This document shows positions 19,913 through 31,800 of a DNA stretch of 64,000 nucleotides, piece by piece; the first letter of the stretch is position 1, and the number at the start of each line of letters is the position of its first letter. Origin of the DNA: Ochromonas danica (Eukaryota > Sar > Chrysophyceae > Chromulinales > Chromulinaceae); NCBI GenBank assembly GCA_015146655.1, contig VKHL01000050.1:1-64000 (forward strand), given 5' to 3'. The translations under genes were made by a program, and so were the position numbers. A model generated the notes under the pieces. The model was not told the origin of the DNA. It searched no databases and worked only from the letters and a program-made list of their open reading frames with translations.

Positions 19913-22465
19913 CTAGTTAACACGAACGCGAACAGAGTTTGCAGGTAAAGAGAGTTGACTGTCATCAATCCCTCCACTCAACATCACGTAATTAGCAGAA
20001 ATCAACTTATCTCGTAAAGCTCTTAACTTGGCGATCTTCCCTTCTAAGATAGCAATTTCTTCATTAACATCTTCTAATGACTTCTTATCACTTTTCCCTT
20101 CTTCTGTTGACTTCTTCATATATCTTTCTTGATAGTCTAAGAACTCTCGAGTACTATGATTCTCATTAATTATCATCTCTGCATACTTTAACTTTCTTAA
20201 TGTTGCTGTATTTTCATTCGCAATGGAACGATACTCTACCATACGTTCTGGTGTGTCTAGGTTAGGGAAAGCATCTAATGCTTGTAGTGCATCTTTCCAA
20301 CATTGTAATGCTTGACCTTCGTGTGATTGACTGAGATGGTCCACACCTTCATTAATGAGAACTGTAATATACTCTAATGGAGTCCATTTTAAGACATGTT
20401 GGCCATCATGAGGACCAGGACACATCCCAGGCCAAACAGGTTTGTACTTCCCTCCTAACCAATGCTGCACTTCCGTATAAAAGACTTTATCAGGAAGATG
20501 AGGTAAGCTATTGACCAGATGAATACGATTGTCATCACTCCATGGATTATAAGATACACGAATCGTATTAGTCATCTTATTTGGTAGACCAGATAGGAAG
20601 TAATTACTATGAATTGCCCATCTTTGTTTACCTGATTGACCAATACTTTCATCTAAACTATGTGTACCATTTAATAGATTCATACCATGTAGAAAAGCTG
20701 TAGGAATAATACCTTGTTCAATCTTACGTTGATCAAGGAAGAGAATATTCTTATCTAAATGAAATGCTCCAGTACGTGCCCAAATCAGTAAACTAGCTAA
20801 AGTACTGAAATGAGACGACCCTTGTGCTACGAGAGCATCACATTGAGAAAGGAAATACAAATCCTCTACTGCCTCAAGCATGACACGCATTAGTCTGTAT
20901 GCTCGAGGGACTGATCGATGCTCCTCGACTGTTTGGTAATGCACGATGGCTTGATAGTTTAGAGCACAACGCATTCCTCGGTCGAGATACTTTTCATCAC
21001 GTTGACATCCTCCATTAGCAGCTACTGTATGAGAACCATGTTCCGTGCGATAGCGATTGCTATTAGAAATGGTGAATATAGATGGAACAACACCACTATT
21101 ATACCATGTGGGGAGATTATGCTGCTTTGCACTCATTGAGGAAGATGATGGACTAACAGAGGATCGGGTGAAGTCTTCATAGTCATCATAATCCTCTTCT
21201 TCGTCCTCTTCATCATCATCATCCTCGTCATTGTCTTCGTCTTCGCTTTCACCATCATCTTCTTCATCATCATCTTCCTCTGCTATTGAATTGGTCACTG
21301 TGGTGCCATGTGGAAGTCTCTGAGACATGAATCGCCTATAGAGTAACTCCAAATGATCTGCTTCCATAGAATCGGTAGATACAAATACTCTTTGCGGTGT
21401 GGCTTTTAATCGTGAAGAAACTTGAATTGCACCCGAAAAATAATCTTCAAAATCGAAAACTTCTTTGTATCCATAGACATTGGACAAGGCCTTCAAGTCA
21501 CCATGGCGAACATGTAACCCCCAAACAGATTGTACATTACCACGATATCCTTGGAATCTCGCTTTAAATATCTCAGCTATGGGAGGTTTGATACGAAAGA
21601 CATAAGCAGTGACTGCTGCAGCCCAGAGATGCGCTTGTCTCTCTATGATCGCACCTGCTTCTGTCGATCCATAGCCTCTCTCTTTGATGATATAGTCCAT
21701 TAACCCACTAGGAGGATGATATAGAGCTATACCTCTTCGTACCTCACTTAACATGACACGAGCAGATTCATTCCATGCATTGTGACTAAAGTCCAACATT
21801 TCGATGGGAGAAATATCTGCCAATGAGCAGGTAGTAAGAGGCTCAAAGAAACACCCTATTGGCCCTGCCAACGGATCATCTTGTGTGCAGTTGAGAGCGA
21901 TGTCATTTATTCGCAGAGTTGATCTGTCTGGTCCGTCCCAGACATCTTTCGAGTGCTCAAACATGAAGGGGTAGCCATAGCCCCAGATGATAGCACGATT
22001 AGCATGCATGGCTATAGCGACAGCAAACTGAACCTGCTTTATTAAACTTCCTAACCCTTCAAAGGAGGTTGAAGACATCTGAACGACAAGCAATCGCTTA
22101 TTGCGACAGTCTGTGGCAGAGAGCTGCTGTTTCTGGCGGATGACATAGAGAAGGTCTTTCACCACCTCCGTGTATATGCTGTTTTGACTGCTTCCTTGAC
22201 TAAATAGATAGGATAGATCATTTAATGAAGCAGGCGAAACACTTCTCAGGTTGAGTTTGTGCCAGTCGAAGGCAGACGAAGAAGATCGCTTGGATTTGGT
22301 TGACTTGGGCTTATTGCCTTTAGTGGAAGCCTTCCTTTCATCTTTAGACAATACTAGACTACATAAGAGAAGATAAGAACAGATGAACAACAGAGTTATA
22401 TTTGTGTTTAGCCTCATTGTTTTGTGGATCTTTGGGATAATGAAATGGAATCCAATCAATTCCAT
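19913..22465 (-). CDS. Secretory fucosyltransferase-like protein with acidic insertion
   Basis: A single exon of 850 aa from ATG 22465. An in-frame ATG at 22417 (MRLNTNITLLFICSYLLLC) gives a cleaner signal peptide and may be the real start. A core region has RLLVVQMSSTSFEGLGSLIKQ, then WGLHVRHGDLKAL near residue 318. That resembles the HxRRTDK GDP-fucose motif of GT23/FUT8 and protein O-fucosyltransferases. The later SQCDALVAQGSSHFSTLASLL resembles the FUT8 motif with Ser-Ser near the C-terminus of the fold. Between them sits an almost purely Asp/Glu insertion (about residues 390-435). A helical C-terminal extension has a coiled-coil part. Family assignment is by motif only. The palindrome TTCCATGGAA covers the first ATG. 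Confidence 0.7.
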   Translation of the reverse strand: MELIGFHFIIPKIHKTMRLNTNITLLFICSYLLLCSLVLSKDERKASTKGNKPKSTKSKRSSSSAFDWHKLNLRSVSPASLNDLSYLFSQGSSQNSIYTEVVKDLLYVIRQKQQLSATDCRNKRLLVVQMSSTSFEGLGSLIKQVQFAVAIAMHANRAIIWGYGYPFMFEHSKDVWDGPDRSTLRINDIALNCTQDDPLAGPIGCFFEPLTTCSLADISPIEMLDFSHNAWNESARVMLSEVRRGIALYHPPSGLMDYIIKERGYGSTEAGAIIERQAHLWAAAVTAYVFRIKPPIAEIFKARFQGYRGNVQSVWGLHVRHGDLKALSNVYGYKEVFDFEDYFSGAIQVSSRLKATPQRVFVSTDSMEADHLELLYRRFMSQRLPHGTTVTNSIAEEDDDEEDDGESEDEDNDEDDDDEEDEEEDYDDYEDFTRSSVSPSSSSMSAKQHNLPTWYNSGVVPSIFTISNSNRYRTEHGSHTVAANGGCQRDEKYLDRGMRCALNYQAIVHYQTVEEHRSVPRAYRLMRVMLEAVEDLYFLSQCDALVAQGSSHFSTLASLLIWARTGAFHLDKNILFLDQRKIEQGIIPTAFLHGMNLLNGTHSLDESIGQSGKQRWAIHSNYFLSGLPNKMTNTIRVSYNPWSDDNRIHLVNSLPHLPDKVFYTEVQHWLGGKYKPVWPGMCPGPHDGQHVLKWTPLEYITVLINEGVDHLSQSHEGQALQCWKDALQALDAFPNLDTPERMVEYRSIANENTATLRKLKYAEMIINENHSTREFLDYQERYMKKSTEEGKSDKKSLEDVNEEIAILEGKIAKLRALRDKLISANYVMLSGGIDDSQLSLPANSVRVRVN

Positions 22466-22801
22466 GGAATAAACCTGGGTGGATGGTGTTGATTGGATTC
22501 GTTAATATTTCGTTGGTTCTTATCTAGTAGCTCTTTAGTCTTCTTTATTCATCTTTCTTCGTTAATTTCTCTTCATTGTCACGATTTAGCTTCATGTGAT
22601 TTAGTTTCATCTTATTTTTTGCAGGGAGCACTAACTCTTCGGCTTCACAGCAGAATCATGGAATTCATTTGATTCCATGGAATAGCCATTGTTTCCACTG
22701 AACTTTCTGCAAGAACAAATAAGATTGACAACATTATTGTGCTTTCATAAGATTAATATTGAATTGAATAGAATTAAGAGCACAGCCATTACCATGGAAA
22801 A
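22466..22801. promoter_or_regulatory. Divergent spacer between fucosyltransferase-like and giant surface protein genes
   Basis: 336 bp. TTCCATGGAA palindromes occur at 22460-22469 and again at about 22674-22683. ACTTTCTGCAAGAA at 22702-22715 recurs exactly at 56483-56496 upstream of the CUB-RBR gene. Both strands start here, so it is probably a shared promoter. Confidence 0.4.
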
Positions 22802-25800
22802 ATGATTCCATTTATTTGGAAGCTAATAACCCTTTATACTCTATTCCATCATTTTGTATTAGGAGATGTAATTCAGACTTATGTTGGATATACGAATGCA
22901 ACCTATTCTCTACGTGGTGATGGAGGAAATGCTTTGGCAGCCAAAGTGAATGAACCTGCGGGTCTCTTCATTGACTCCAATGGAAATATCTACCTGGCAG
23001 AGCATTACTATATTCGAAAAATTAGTACCAATGGGATTATCACGACGCTGGCAGGTGTGGGGAGCTCGGGGGGATCAACGAGTGAGTCCATCGCTGCCAC
23101 AGCAGCTTTCCTCAACTACACCTGGGGAATCGCTGCCAACACCGCAGGAATATTCTATTACTCGGAATATTATGGATGTCGTATTCGCACCATCTCCACT
23201 TCTCTCGTGGTGACCACCTTAGCTGGTCAATATGGTGTTTGCTCCTATTCTGGGGACAACGGGCAAGCCACCACTGCTACGTTGAACAACCCTGCAGGTA
23301 TATTCTATTATGCGAGCAAGGATGTTGTAATAATAGCAGATAGTAGCAATAATCGTATCCGCTACGTTGACACCACTGGGGCCATTTATACCTTTGCTGG
23401 GTCTGGCACAGCTGGCTTTGTCAATGCCGCTTCCGCCACCAACGGACAATTCAAACATCCCATGGATGTGTACATGGATACAACTCAATCACTTCCTATC
23501 ATGTACATTGCAGATCGGGACAATTGTCTGATTCGAAAAGTGACGATGTCAAATGGAGGTTGGCCTGGAGCTGCACAGCAATTGTCCACTTATGCTGGTA
23601 CGGGCACATGCATTCCTTCGGGAAGCAGTGGTAGTGCTACTAGCGCAGGCATTGATCATCCTGTCAGTGTCTGTGGGGATACTAATGGCAATCTGTACTT
23701 CGGTGATTACACCATCAATTACTATCGACGCTTAGACCAAACGACCACTGGTGTATCTTTAATTATAAGCTTCAATTCTTCATATCAGTACGGATTAAGA
23801 ATCAACGATGTGGGTACGCGATGCCGTATTGGTTTGTCTCGCGGTTGCAAAGTCTATGGAGGTACACTCTATCTGACAGACTTCTACTACAACATGTTGT
23901 GGCGGCTAACTTCGCCCAATACCAATGGTGGCAACCTTTTTATAGTGCAAGGCTATATTGGAGGAGTGAGTATCCCTGCTTCCTCTGCCTTCTTCCAGTC
24001 AATTACTTCAATCTATGTAGATTCTACCGGTGCATTTTATCTGACTGAACCTGACAGGCATTATGTGCACAAGATTACTGCTGCAAGCCCGCACAATGTC
24101 TCTGTCTTTTCTGGGATTGGTGTTGGAGGCTATTACGCTGAAAATATGCCGGCATCATCATCTGCTTTAAATTATCCCATCTCCGTTGTGGGGGATACGA
24201 ATGGAAATATTTTCGTCAGCGAGAATAAAGGAAATCGTGTCCGCAAAATGACTGCAGCTTCCGCAGTGACAGCCGCTGGTAACGGTCCTTCGTGTTGCGC
24301 TTCTTCGACATATAGCGGGAATGCGGCATCTTTGTGTAGCTTGTGCAATCCTCGTGCGTTAGCCTACGATTCTTCAGCAAATGTTCTTTATATTGCTGAT
24401 GATAGCTGTGTTATCCGAAAGCTTCTAATCAGCTCTGCCACTATTTCTACCTTTGCAGGCACAGGTTCTTGTAGCTTTGTTGATAATGTTGCTCCCAGCT
24501 TGGCCTCTTTTGGTATTGTGTATGGCTTATGGCTCAATCCTCAATCGTCATATCTCTATATTTCCGACCCCAATAATAATCGCATTCGGCGCACCAATAC
24601 TACAAGCCTTATCACCTATGTTGGCACGTCAAGTGGAGGTTCTAATGCTGACTATCTTGCGGCCACACTGGCTAACTTAACATACAATAGAGGAATATGT
24701 GGAGACACTAGTGGAACTCTCTACATTACTCTATTAAAAACTCCCGCCATTCGAGCGGTTAGAGCTTCTGATCGGATAATATTCACTGATGTAGGAAATG
24801 GGATGTTTGGTTTGGGCAGTGAAAATGTTGACAGTATTTCAACACCTATGGGATATTCACCCACTTGCATTGTTAGCAATACCAATATCTTCTTCGCAGA
24901 ATATGTTCCTGCTATGCAAGCGGTCAGAATCCGAAAATCAACTCTATTCGTTTCCACATATGCCCCTACGTATTTACCTACCGGTCAACCAATTGCGCCA
25001 CCAACCCTAAATCCCAGCGCAACTCCAAGTTCGCTGCCGAGTGGGGAACCCACAGAGCAACCTAGCAGTCGTCCCAGCTCTCAGCCTTCTACCCAACCTT
25101 CGAGTCAACCGTCTTGTCAGCCAAGCGGACGTCCCAGCTCTCGACCTTCTTCCCACCCTTCGGTTCAACCTTCGAGTCAGCCGAGTAACCAGCCAAGTGG
25201 TCGGCCTTCCGGTCAACCAAGCTCTCAGCCGAGTAACCAACCCAGTGGTCGGCCTTCCGGTCAACCGAGCTCTCAGCCGAGTGGACAACCCACACGGCAA
25301 CCAAGTAGTCAACCGAGCTCCCAGCCAAGCGGACGTCCCAGCTCTCGACCTTCTTCCCAGCCTTCGATTCAACCTTCGAGTCAGCCGAGTAACCAACCCA
25401 GTGGTCGGCCTTCCGGTCAACCAAGCTCTCAGCCGAGTGGACAACCCACACGGCAACCAAGTAGTCAACCGAGCTCCCAGCCAAGCGGACGTCCCAGCTC
25501 TCGACCTTCTTCCCAGCCTTCGATTCAACCTTCGAGTCAGCCGAGTAACCAACCCAGTGGTCGGCCTTCCGGTCAACCAAGCTCTCAGCCGAGTGGACAA
25601 CCCACACGGCAACCAAGTAGTCAACCGAGCTCCCAGCCAAGCGGACGTCCCAGCTCTCGACCTTCTTCCCAGCCTTCGATTCAACCTTCGAGTCAGCCGA
25701 GTAACCAACCCAGTGGTCGGCCTTCCGGTCAACCAAGCTCTCAGCCGAGTGGACAACCCACACGGCAACCAAGTAGTCAACCGAGCTCCCAGCCAAGCGG

Positions 25801-28800
25801 ACGTCCCAGCTCTCGACCTTCTTCCCAGCCTTCGATTCAACCTTCGAGTCAGCCGAGTAACCAACCCAGTGGTCGGCCTTCCGGTCAACCAAGCTCTCAG
25901 CCGAGTGGACAACCCACACGGCAACCAAGTAGTCAACCGAGCTCCCAGCCAAGCGGACGTCCCAGCTCTCGACCTTCTTCCCAGCCTTCGATTCAACCTT
26001 CGAGTCAGCCGAGTAGCCAACCCAGTGGTCAACCAAGTAGTCAACCGAGCTCCCAGCCGAGTAGTCGACCTTCTGCCCAGCCTTCGGGTCAACCTTCGAG
26101 TCAACCAAGTGATCACGCCAGCTATCGACCAAGTAGTCAACCGAGCTCCCAGCCAAGCGGACGTCCCAGCTCTCGACCTTCTTCCCACCCTTCGGGTCAA
26201 CCTTCTAGTCGTCGGCCTTCTGGTCAACCCAGCAGTGAACCTTCAGGTCAGCCATCTAGTCAGCCTTCTGGTCGGCCTTCCGGTTATCCTTCGAGTCAGC
26301 CGAGTGATCAGCCCAGCTGTCGGCCAAGCTGTCAACCAAGCTCTCAGCCGAGTAGTCGTCCCAGCTCTCTGCCTTCTTCCCACCCTTCTAGTCGGCCCAG
26401 TAGCCAGCCAAGTGTTCGGCCTTCTGGTCAACCCAGCAGTGAACCTTCAGGTCAGCCTTCCGGTCATCCTTCGGTTGAGCCTTCTGGAGTTCCTAATGGT
26501 CAGCCTTCAGGTCATCCTTCTGGAGTTCCTACCGGTCAGCCAACAGGTCAGCCCAGTGTTCAGCCATCTAGTCAGCCTTCTGGTCAACCTTCAAGTCAAC
26601 CCTCAGGTCAGCCAAGTGGTCAGCCATCCGTTCATCCTTCGGGTCAGCCTTCAGGTCAACCTTCAGGTCAGCCTTCTGGAGTTCCTACCGGTCAACCGAC
26701 AGATCAGCCAAGTGAACAGCCTTCAGGTCGGCCTGGTGGTCAGCCTTCCTCTCAGCCTTCTGGTCAACCTTCGGGTCAGCCTAATGTGTGGCCGTCTAGC
26801 CGACCTACCGCTTTCCCCAGTGAAGTGCCTCCTTCGCAACCTTCTCCTCAGCCTTCAAGTCAGCCATCGGATGATCCTTCGAGCACGCCTACGGGACAAC
26901 CATCTAATCGGCCCAATGGCTGCCCTTCGGCTCGGCCAAGTACTCAACCGAGTGCAAAGCCATCTTTAGATCCTTCGTCTCAACCTTCTTCCCAACCTTC
27001 CGTTCAACCAAGTGTTCAGCCGTCGGGTCGACCAAGTGCTGAGCCATCTTCTCGACCCAGCGTAAATCCGAGTGACAAACCTTCTTCTCAGCCCTCAAGT
27101 TGGCCATCTCACCATCCAACAAGCATACCGAGTGAGCAACCAAGTAGTCGGCCTTCCTCTCAGCCTAGTAGTCGCCCGTCATCCCGACCTACTGTTGAAC
27201 CCAGCATTCAACCCTCTTCTGAGCCTTCCAGCTGTCCAAGCATGATTCCAACATGTCGACCAACAATGAACCCGTCTACGAGGCCAAGTGGTGCGCCAAG
27301 TACTTATCCTAGTGGGCAGCCGACTTCTCAACCCAGTGGCTTAACTGCAATGACGGGGAGAGTGGGATTGGCTTCTGGGCACTTTGAGGAAGCTGGTTTG
27401 TGGATTTCGTTGGAGCAACGGTGTTATTTTTCCGATGCTGCTTTCGTTGGAAATACTGAATTTATTTGTTCTCTGGCTTTCAATTCATCTTTCCTTTCAA
27501 GTGAAATTTGCTCGTGGAGTACCTTACAGACGCTGCTTATTCGCTTTAATGAAGGAACAAAATTGAAAGCTCGTGTGCAGATTGGCTTGGCTGATAATTC
27601 CTCATTGCGAGCCTTCTGTGGTTACACTTTCTGCTCTACTACTCTGTTTGATATGCGTGCTATCGGTGTTTATGGCTCAACACCTTCAAGTTCTTCGCCT
27701 CCGCTTACTGTGCTAGCCTACCGGAACTCATCCTACAATGTTGGTATTTGGCAAATGGGGTTTTCATTCAGTGACATCATAGGTGGGTGGTCATTTCTCA
27801 ATGCCTCTTTTCAGCTTCAAAGCATTGATGACGGTTTGAACATGACCGATTTATCACATTTGATCGAAGCACGGTTTGTGAACTCTTCTTTTGTGACTCT
27901 GACGAATCAAGATTTCGCGGGGATGGTCAAACTTGGTGATCAATATCGTCTACGCTATTCTATTTGCACTGTGCTATCTTCCTGCTATAATGGAGAGCGA
28001 ATTTTCAAGGAAACCAATGTTTCCTCGTTAATTTATGTCTCTGTCATAGGATCCGCCAATCGCACTGTGCAGGCGAATGCTCCTTTACTTTTCACAGTTG
28101 ATGCCTTCTATCTCCGTAATGTTGGTGACCAGATAATAAGAGGGCAAAGCAGCTTGCGCTATCATTGGTCGCTGGAGCGAGTTGATGCCATCGACAACTC
28201 GCCTTCACGTCGTCTACTGGCGGGCCATAACCTGACCAGTGGTTGGCAGACATCAACTGTCTGGAATGCTGTGAGACTACCTAGTCAGAGCTTACTGCCT
28301 GACTCGCTCTATGTTATTTCTGTGGTGGCTACAAACGTGAACTCAAAGTTGAACTCTTCTCTTGAGATTGTGTATGTCAGAGTTGAGAGGTCTGATCTTG
28401 TCGCAAGCATTGTCCCCTCTGCATCACAGCAACTTTTGCCCGAAGGCAGTGTTCTGACTCTAAATGCGTCCTCTAGCTATGATCCAGATGGAAGTGCTGT
28501 GACATTGTCATATGAATGGTCTTGCAAGAGCAGCAACATGACGCAGATACCTAGTCGGCTGATTGACAGTTGGTTTTCCTGTTCCCTTCTGATTTCCTCC
28601 ACCAATCTTACTTCACCTGTGATTTCTATATCAGCACCTACCGGCTCATATTTGTATAACATTACGACGGTAGTCACAGTATACGTGTTCGACAGAGCGA
28701 CGGGTAGAAATGCGAGTCACAGTGTTGAGATCAAAGTAATTCCCTCTGCTAACCCCATGATCAACCTGCTAACTTCAGCTGCCAGTGTTAATCGAGTGAA

Positions 28801-31800
28801 CAAAGATGGCAATCTCCCTTTATCAAGCAGCATCATGTCGAAGGTGAAATGTAACGCGTCCTGGACTGTGAGTGGAGTGTTATTACGAGACGGAACATTG
28901 TCAACTACTCATGGATATCTTCTGACGACCAAAGCTATTCCGGCAAACCAACTCACTATGTTCTCTCTCACTAGTCTTTCTCCTTCTTCCCTTAATATGG
29001 TGGAAGGATCTACCTACACATTTAATGTGAGATGCGGTGAAAGTTCTTTAGCACTATCTGTTAGTGTTAATGCTCCTCCCCGATCTGGCCGATTGAGTGT
29101 AGATCCTCACTATGGACAGCCCTTTGACACAGCTTTCTTCCTTTACACAGATTTGTGGTGGGACGAAGATCTGCCTCTACTCTATGAATACAGCTTTCTA
29201 TATGAAGAGAACCTAGGAGACGAACTTTATCTACCTCTGAGCAAATGGTCTGAAATCGCCTATACATATGCTTTGCTGCCAGTGCAAGCAAACGGAAGTA
29301 TCTTTCTTCAAGTGGCAGTCTCTGCTAGAGATGATCTTGGGGCTGAGAGTAATCGACTATATCAAACGGTTGCTATGGACGAACGACTCCCTGGTGGGCA
29401 AACCAACTCAACACTGTCAGAGATAATATCCTCTTTGTTGATTGAATATGATAATGAAGCGAACTCTGACATGAGCAAGCTTCTCAATGTTCTGTCCACT
29501 TCGGTAGCCTCGTTGAATGTGATCAATTGCTCAGCTTCTCCGAATTGCGCTGACTTGCATCGTTCCCCCTGTCACTCCATTGCCAACACCTGTGGTAGCT
29601 GTTTGAGTGGATATGTTTCTGTAGAGGAAGATGAGAACAACAACAATCCGTGTATCTCCTACGCAGAGATCAGTCAGAACTTTTCCACTGCTACTCGCAA
29701 GTGCTCTTCTTCTCAAAGCTGTCCTTCTTGGCAGTATTGCTATCAAAATACGGGTCTTTGTGTGGATCGAAGCAAGACCTGCAATTCTCCTACTTGCTCT
29801 GGACATGGCAAATGTAACTTGGTCTCTGCTTCCAATGCCTCCAAGCTGGTTCCATCTTGCTCTTTGCTTTCTGCTTCATGTGAGGCTATTTGCCAGTGTG
29901 GCTATGGTTATGGAGGATCCACATGCTCCGTGAAGACATCAGAGCTTGCACAGGCACAGTCTGTGAGGTCTCAGCTGATCTATGGCTTATCCACAGTTGT
30001 TGAGCATCAGGCACTCTCTGTGAGTCCTTTAAATTCTTCGAGCAGTAGTGATTTAAGCCGCAGCTCTTTGCTTGATTTCGCCTATCTAATGGCAGAGATT
30101 GTTCGCAATGAGGATGACATTTCCTCTAAAGCTGTTGCTCTCTTCATCAGAAGTTTGGCAAACTATTTGTCTTCCGAGGCATTGCAGGTCAATACCGACT
30201 TCTACTTGGAGGTTGCAGATGTATTAGATCCTGTCTACACAGCCGTGACAGATTTCTTGTTCACGAGTAGCAGCAACAGTTCTTCCTCTTCTGCCGTCGT
30301 TTTGAGTGTTTTGAGTAACATCCTCTCAGACTCTAGCACAGGCTCTTATAGTGCTGTATATGACGGAATTCGCGTCACCTCCTATGTTTATGAGAGTACG
30401 GGCAGTTCCTCTTCGCAAGTGATCACGATTCCCATCGCGCTGACGACTCAGGAGCAGCTTCTTCTCAGTACTGGACAACTCACAACTCTCCCTACCGTGA
30501 CTGTCACCACCGCAGCCAACTCTTCCTCTTCCTCTGTTGCTGTCGTTGTGACGGATCAATCCGCCTGGAGCTCAGCGAATGTTTCCGGCACGCTGAATTC
30601 CAATGTTGTGGTTGTTAAAGGCACAAATGTGGAATACGTTGACGTCACATTGACGAAGACTTCAACAACTAACTCCACACCCATATCGTTTTCCATTGAA
30701 TGCGAAGCCAAAATCAAGGCGCTGAAGAACTTTACTTGCGTTGACTCAGGCACAGTGATGAAGTATCAATGTGATGGTACAGCGGGTATTTATTATGGTA
30801 AATGTCCAGTCTTGAGCTCCACTTGCACTTCGATCAATATTCCGGGGAAAATGGCAACAAGTAATAGTCAATGCTTTGTAATCAATGCCACGGAAACTAT
30901 TATCACTTGTCGCTGTGAGTTAAGTGCCACCACCGGTAGCGGAGTCGTAGCTGCTGCTTTAGTGATGAAGTACATGGCATCGGACTGGTCAAACACCTTC
31001 CAAGCATCCAGCTCTTTCACCAGCGCTGCTGCTCTGGGCAAGGCTTACATTATCATCTCGATCTTCAGCTCTCTTTGGGGTTCCTCCATCTTCCTTGTCT
31101 TCTACTTCTCTTGGGGGTGGAGGAAGAAGAGCAAGAAGCTTCATGACGAATCTGCTGTTCACGACAAAGCTAATGCATATAGAGAAAGACTCAAACAATA
31201 TTTCCCGTGGAATTTGCTTGGTCGAAGGAACAGAATTAAAGCTATTGAGTCCCTGGGTTCTAATGCTGCACTGGCTGTACATGGCGTCACTAAACCCAGT
31301 GATGAACTTGAAGATATTCGAAACAAGCTGAGTGCGTACATATCCTCTATTTTCCCTGCTGTCTTCGAGAATGATCGCTTGCTAGCAAGTCTGTACAGTG
31401 AGTTATACAAGCACCATGCCTATGTCAACTACTTCTTCCGCCTGCATCAACAGCGCTCACCCATGTTGCTGGTGATTGAGATGGTGACCATGCAGAGCTT
31501 CTTGCTATTCTTGTTAGCTTTGCTTTATGACCTCAATTATCCCGATGATGATGGCTCTTGTCCCACTCACACGAACTACTCGGATTGCATTGCTCGCAAG
31601 TATATGCTGAACAGCAAAGACAGTTATTGCAAGTGGACTGATAGCACATGTTCCTTTGCACAGCCCTCTTTCTCCGTCACTACTTCAATGTACATCTCTA
31701 TGCTTATCTCCTTCGCCACTTGTTTGGCATCAGATCCACTGGAGAACTTGATGCGGATGCTTAGTGCCCCATCATCACTATCCCCTCCAACCTCTTCAGC

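Noticed and set aside
25285-26060. CRISPR-like regular spacing of repeats
   Set aside because: The 156-bp units are contiguous and coding, without unique spacers, in a eukaryotic gene.
25007-26969. Long open frames on both strands over the PSxQ tract (up to 642 codons)
   Set aside because: They arise because the 12-bp periodicity avoids stops in several registers. The in-frame product of the 22802-33976 gene explains the DNA.
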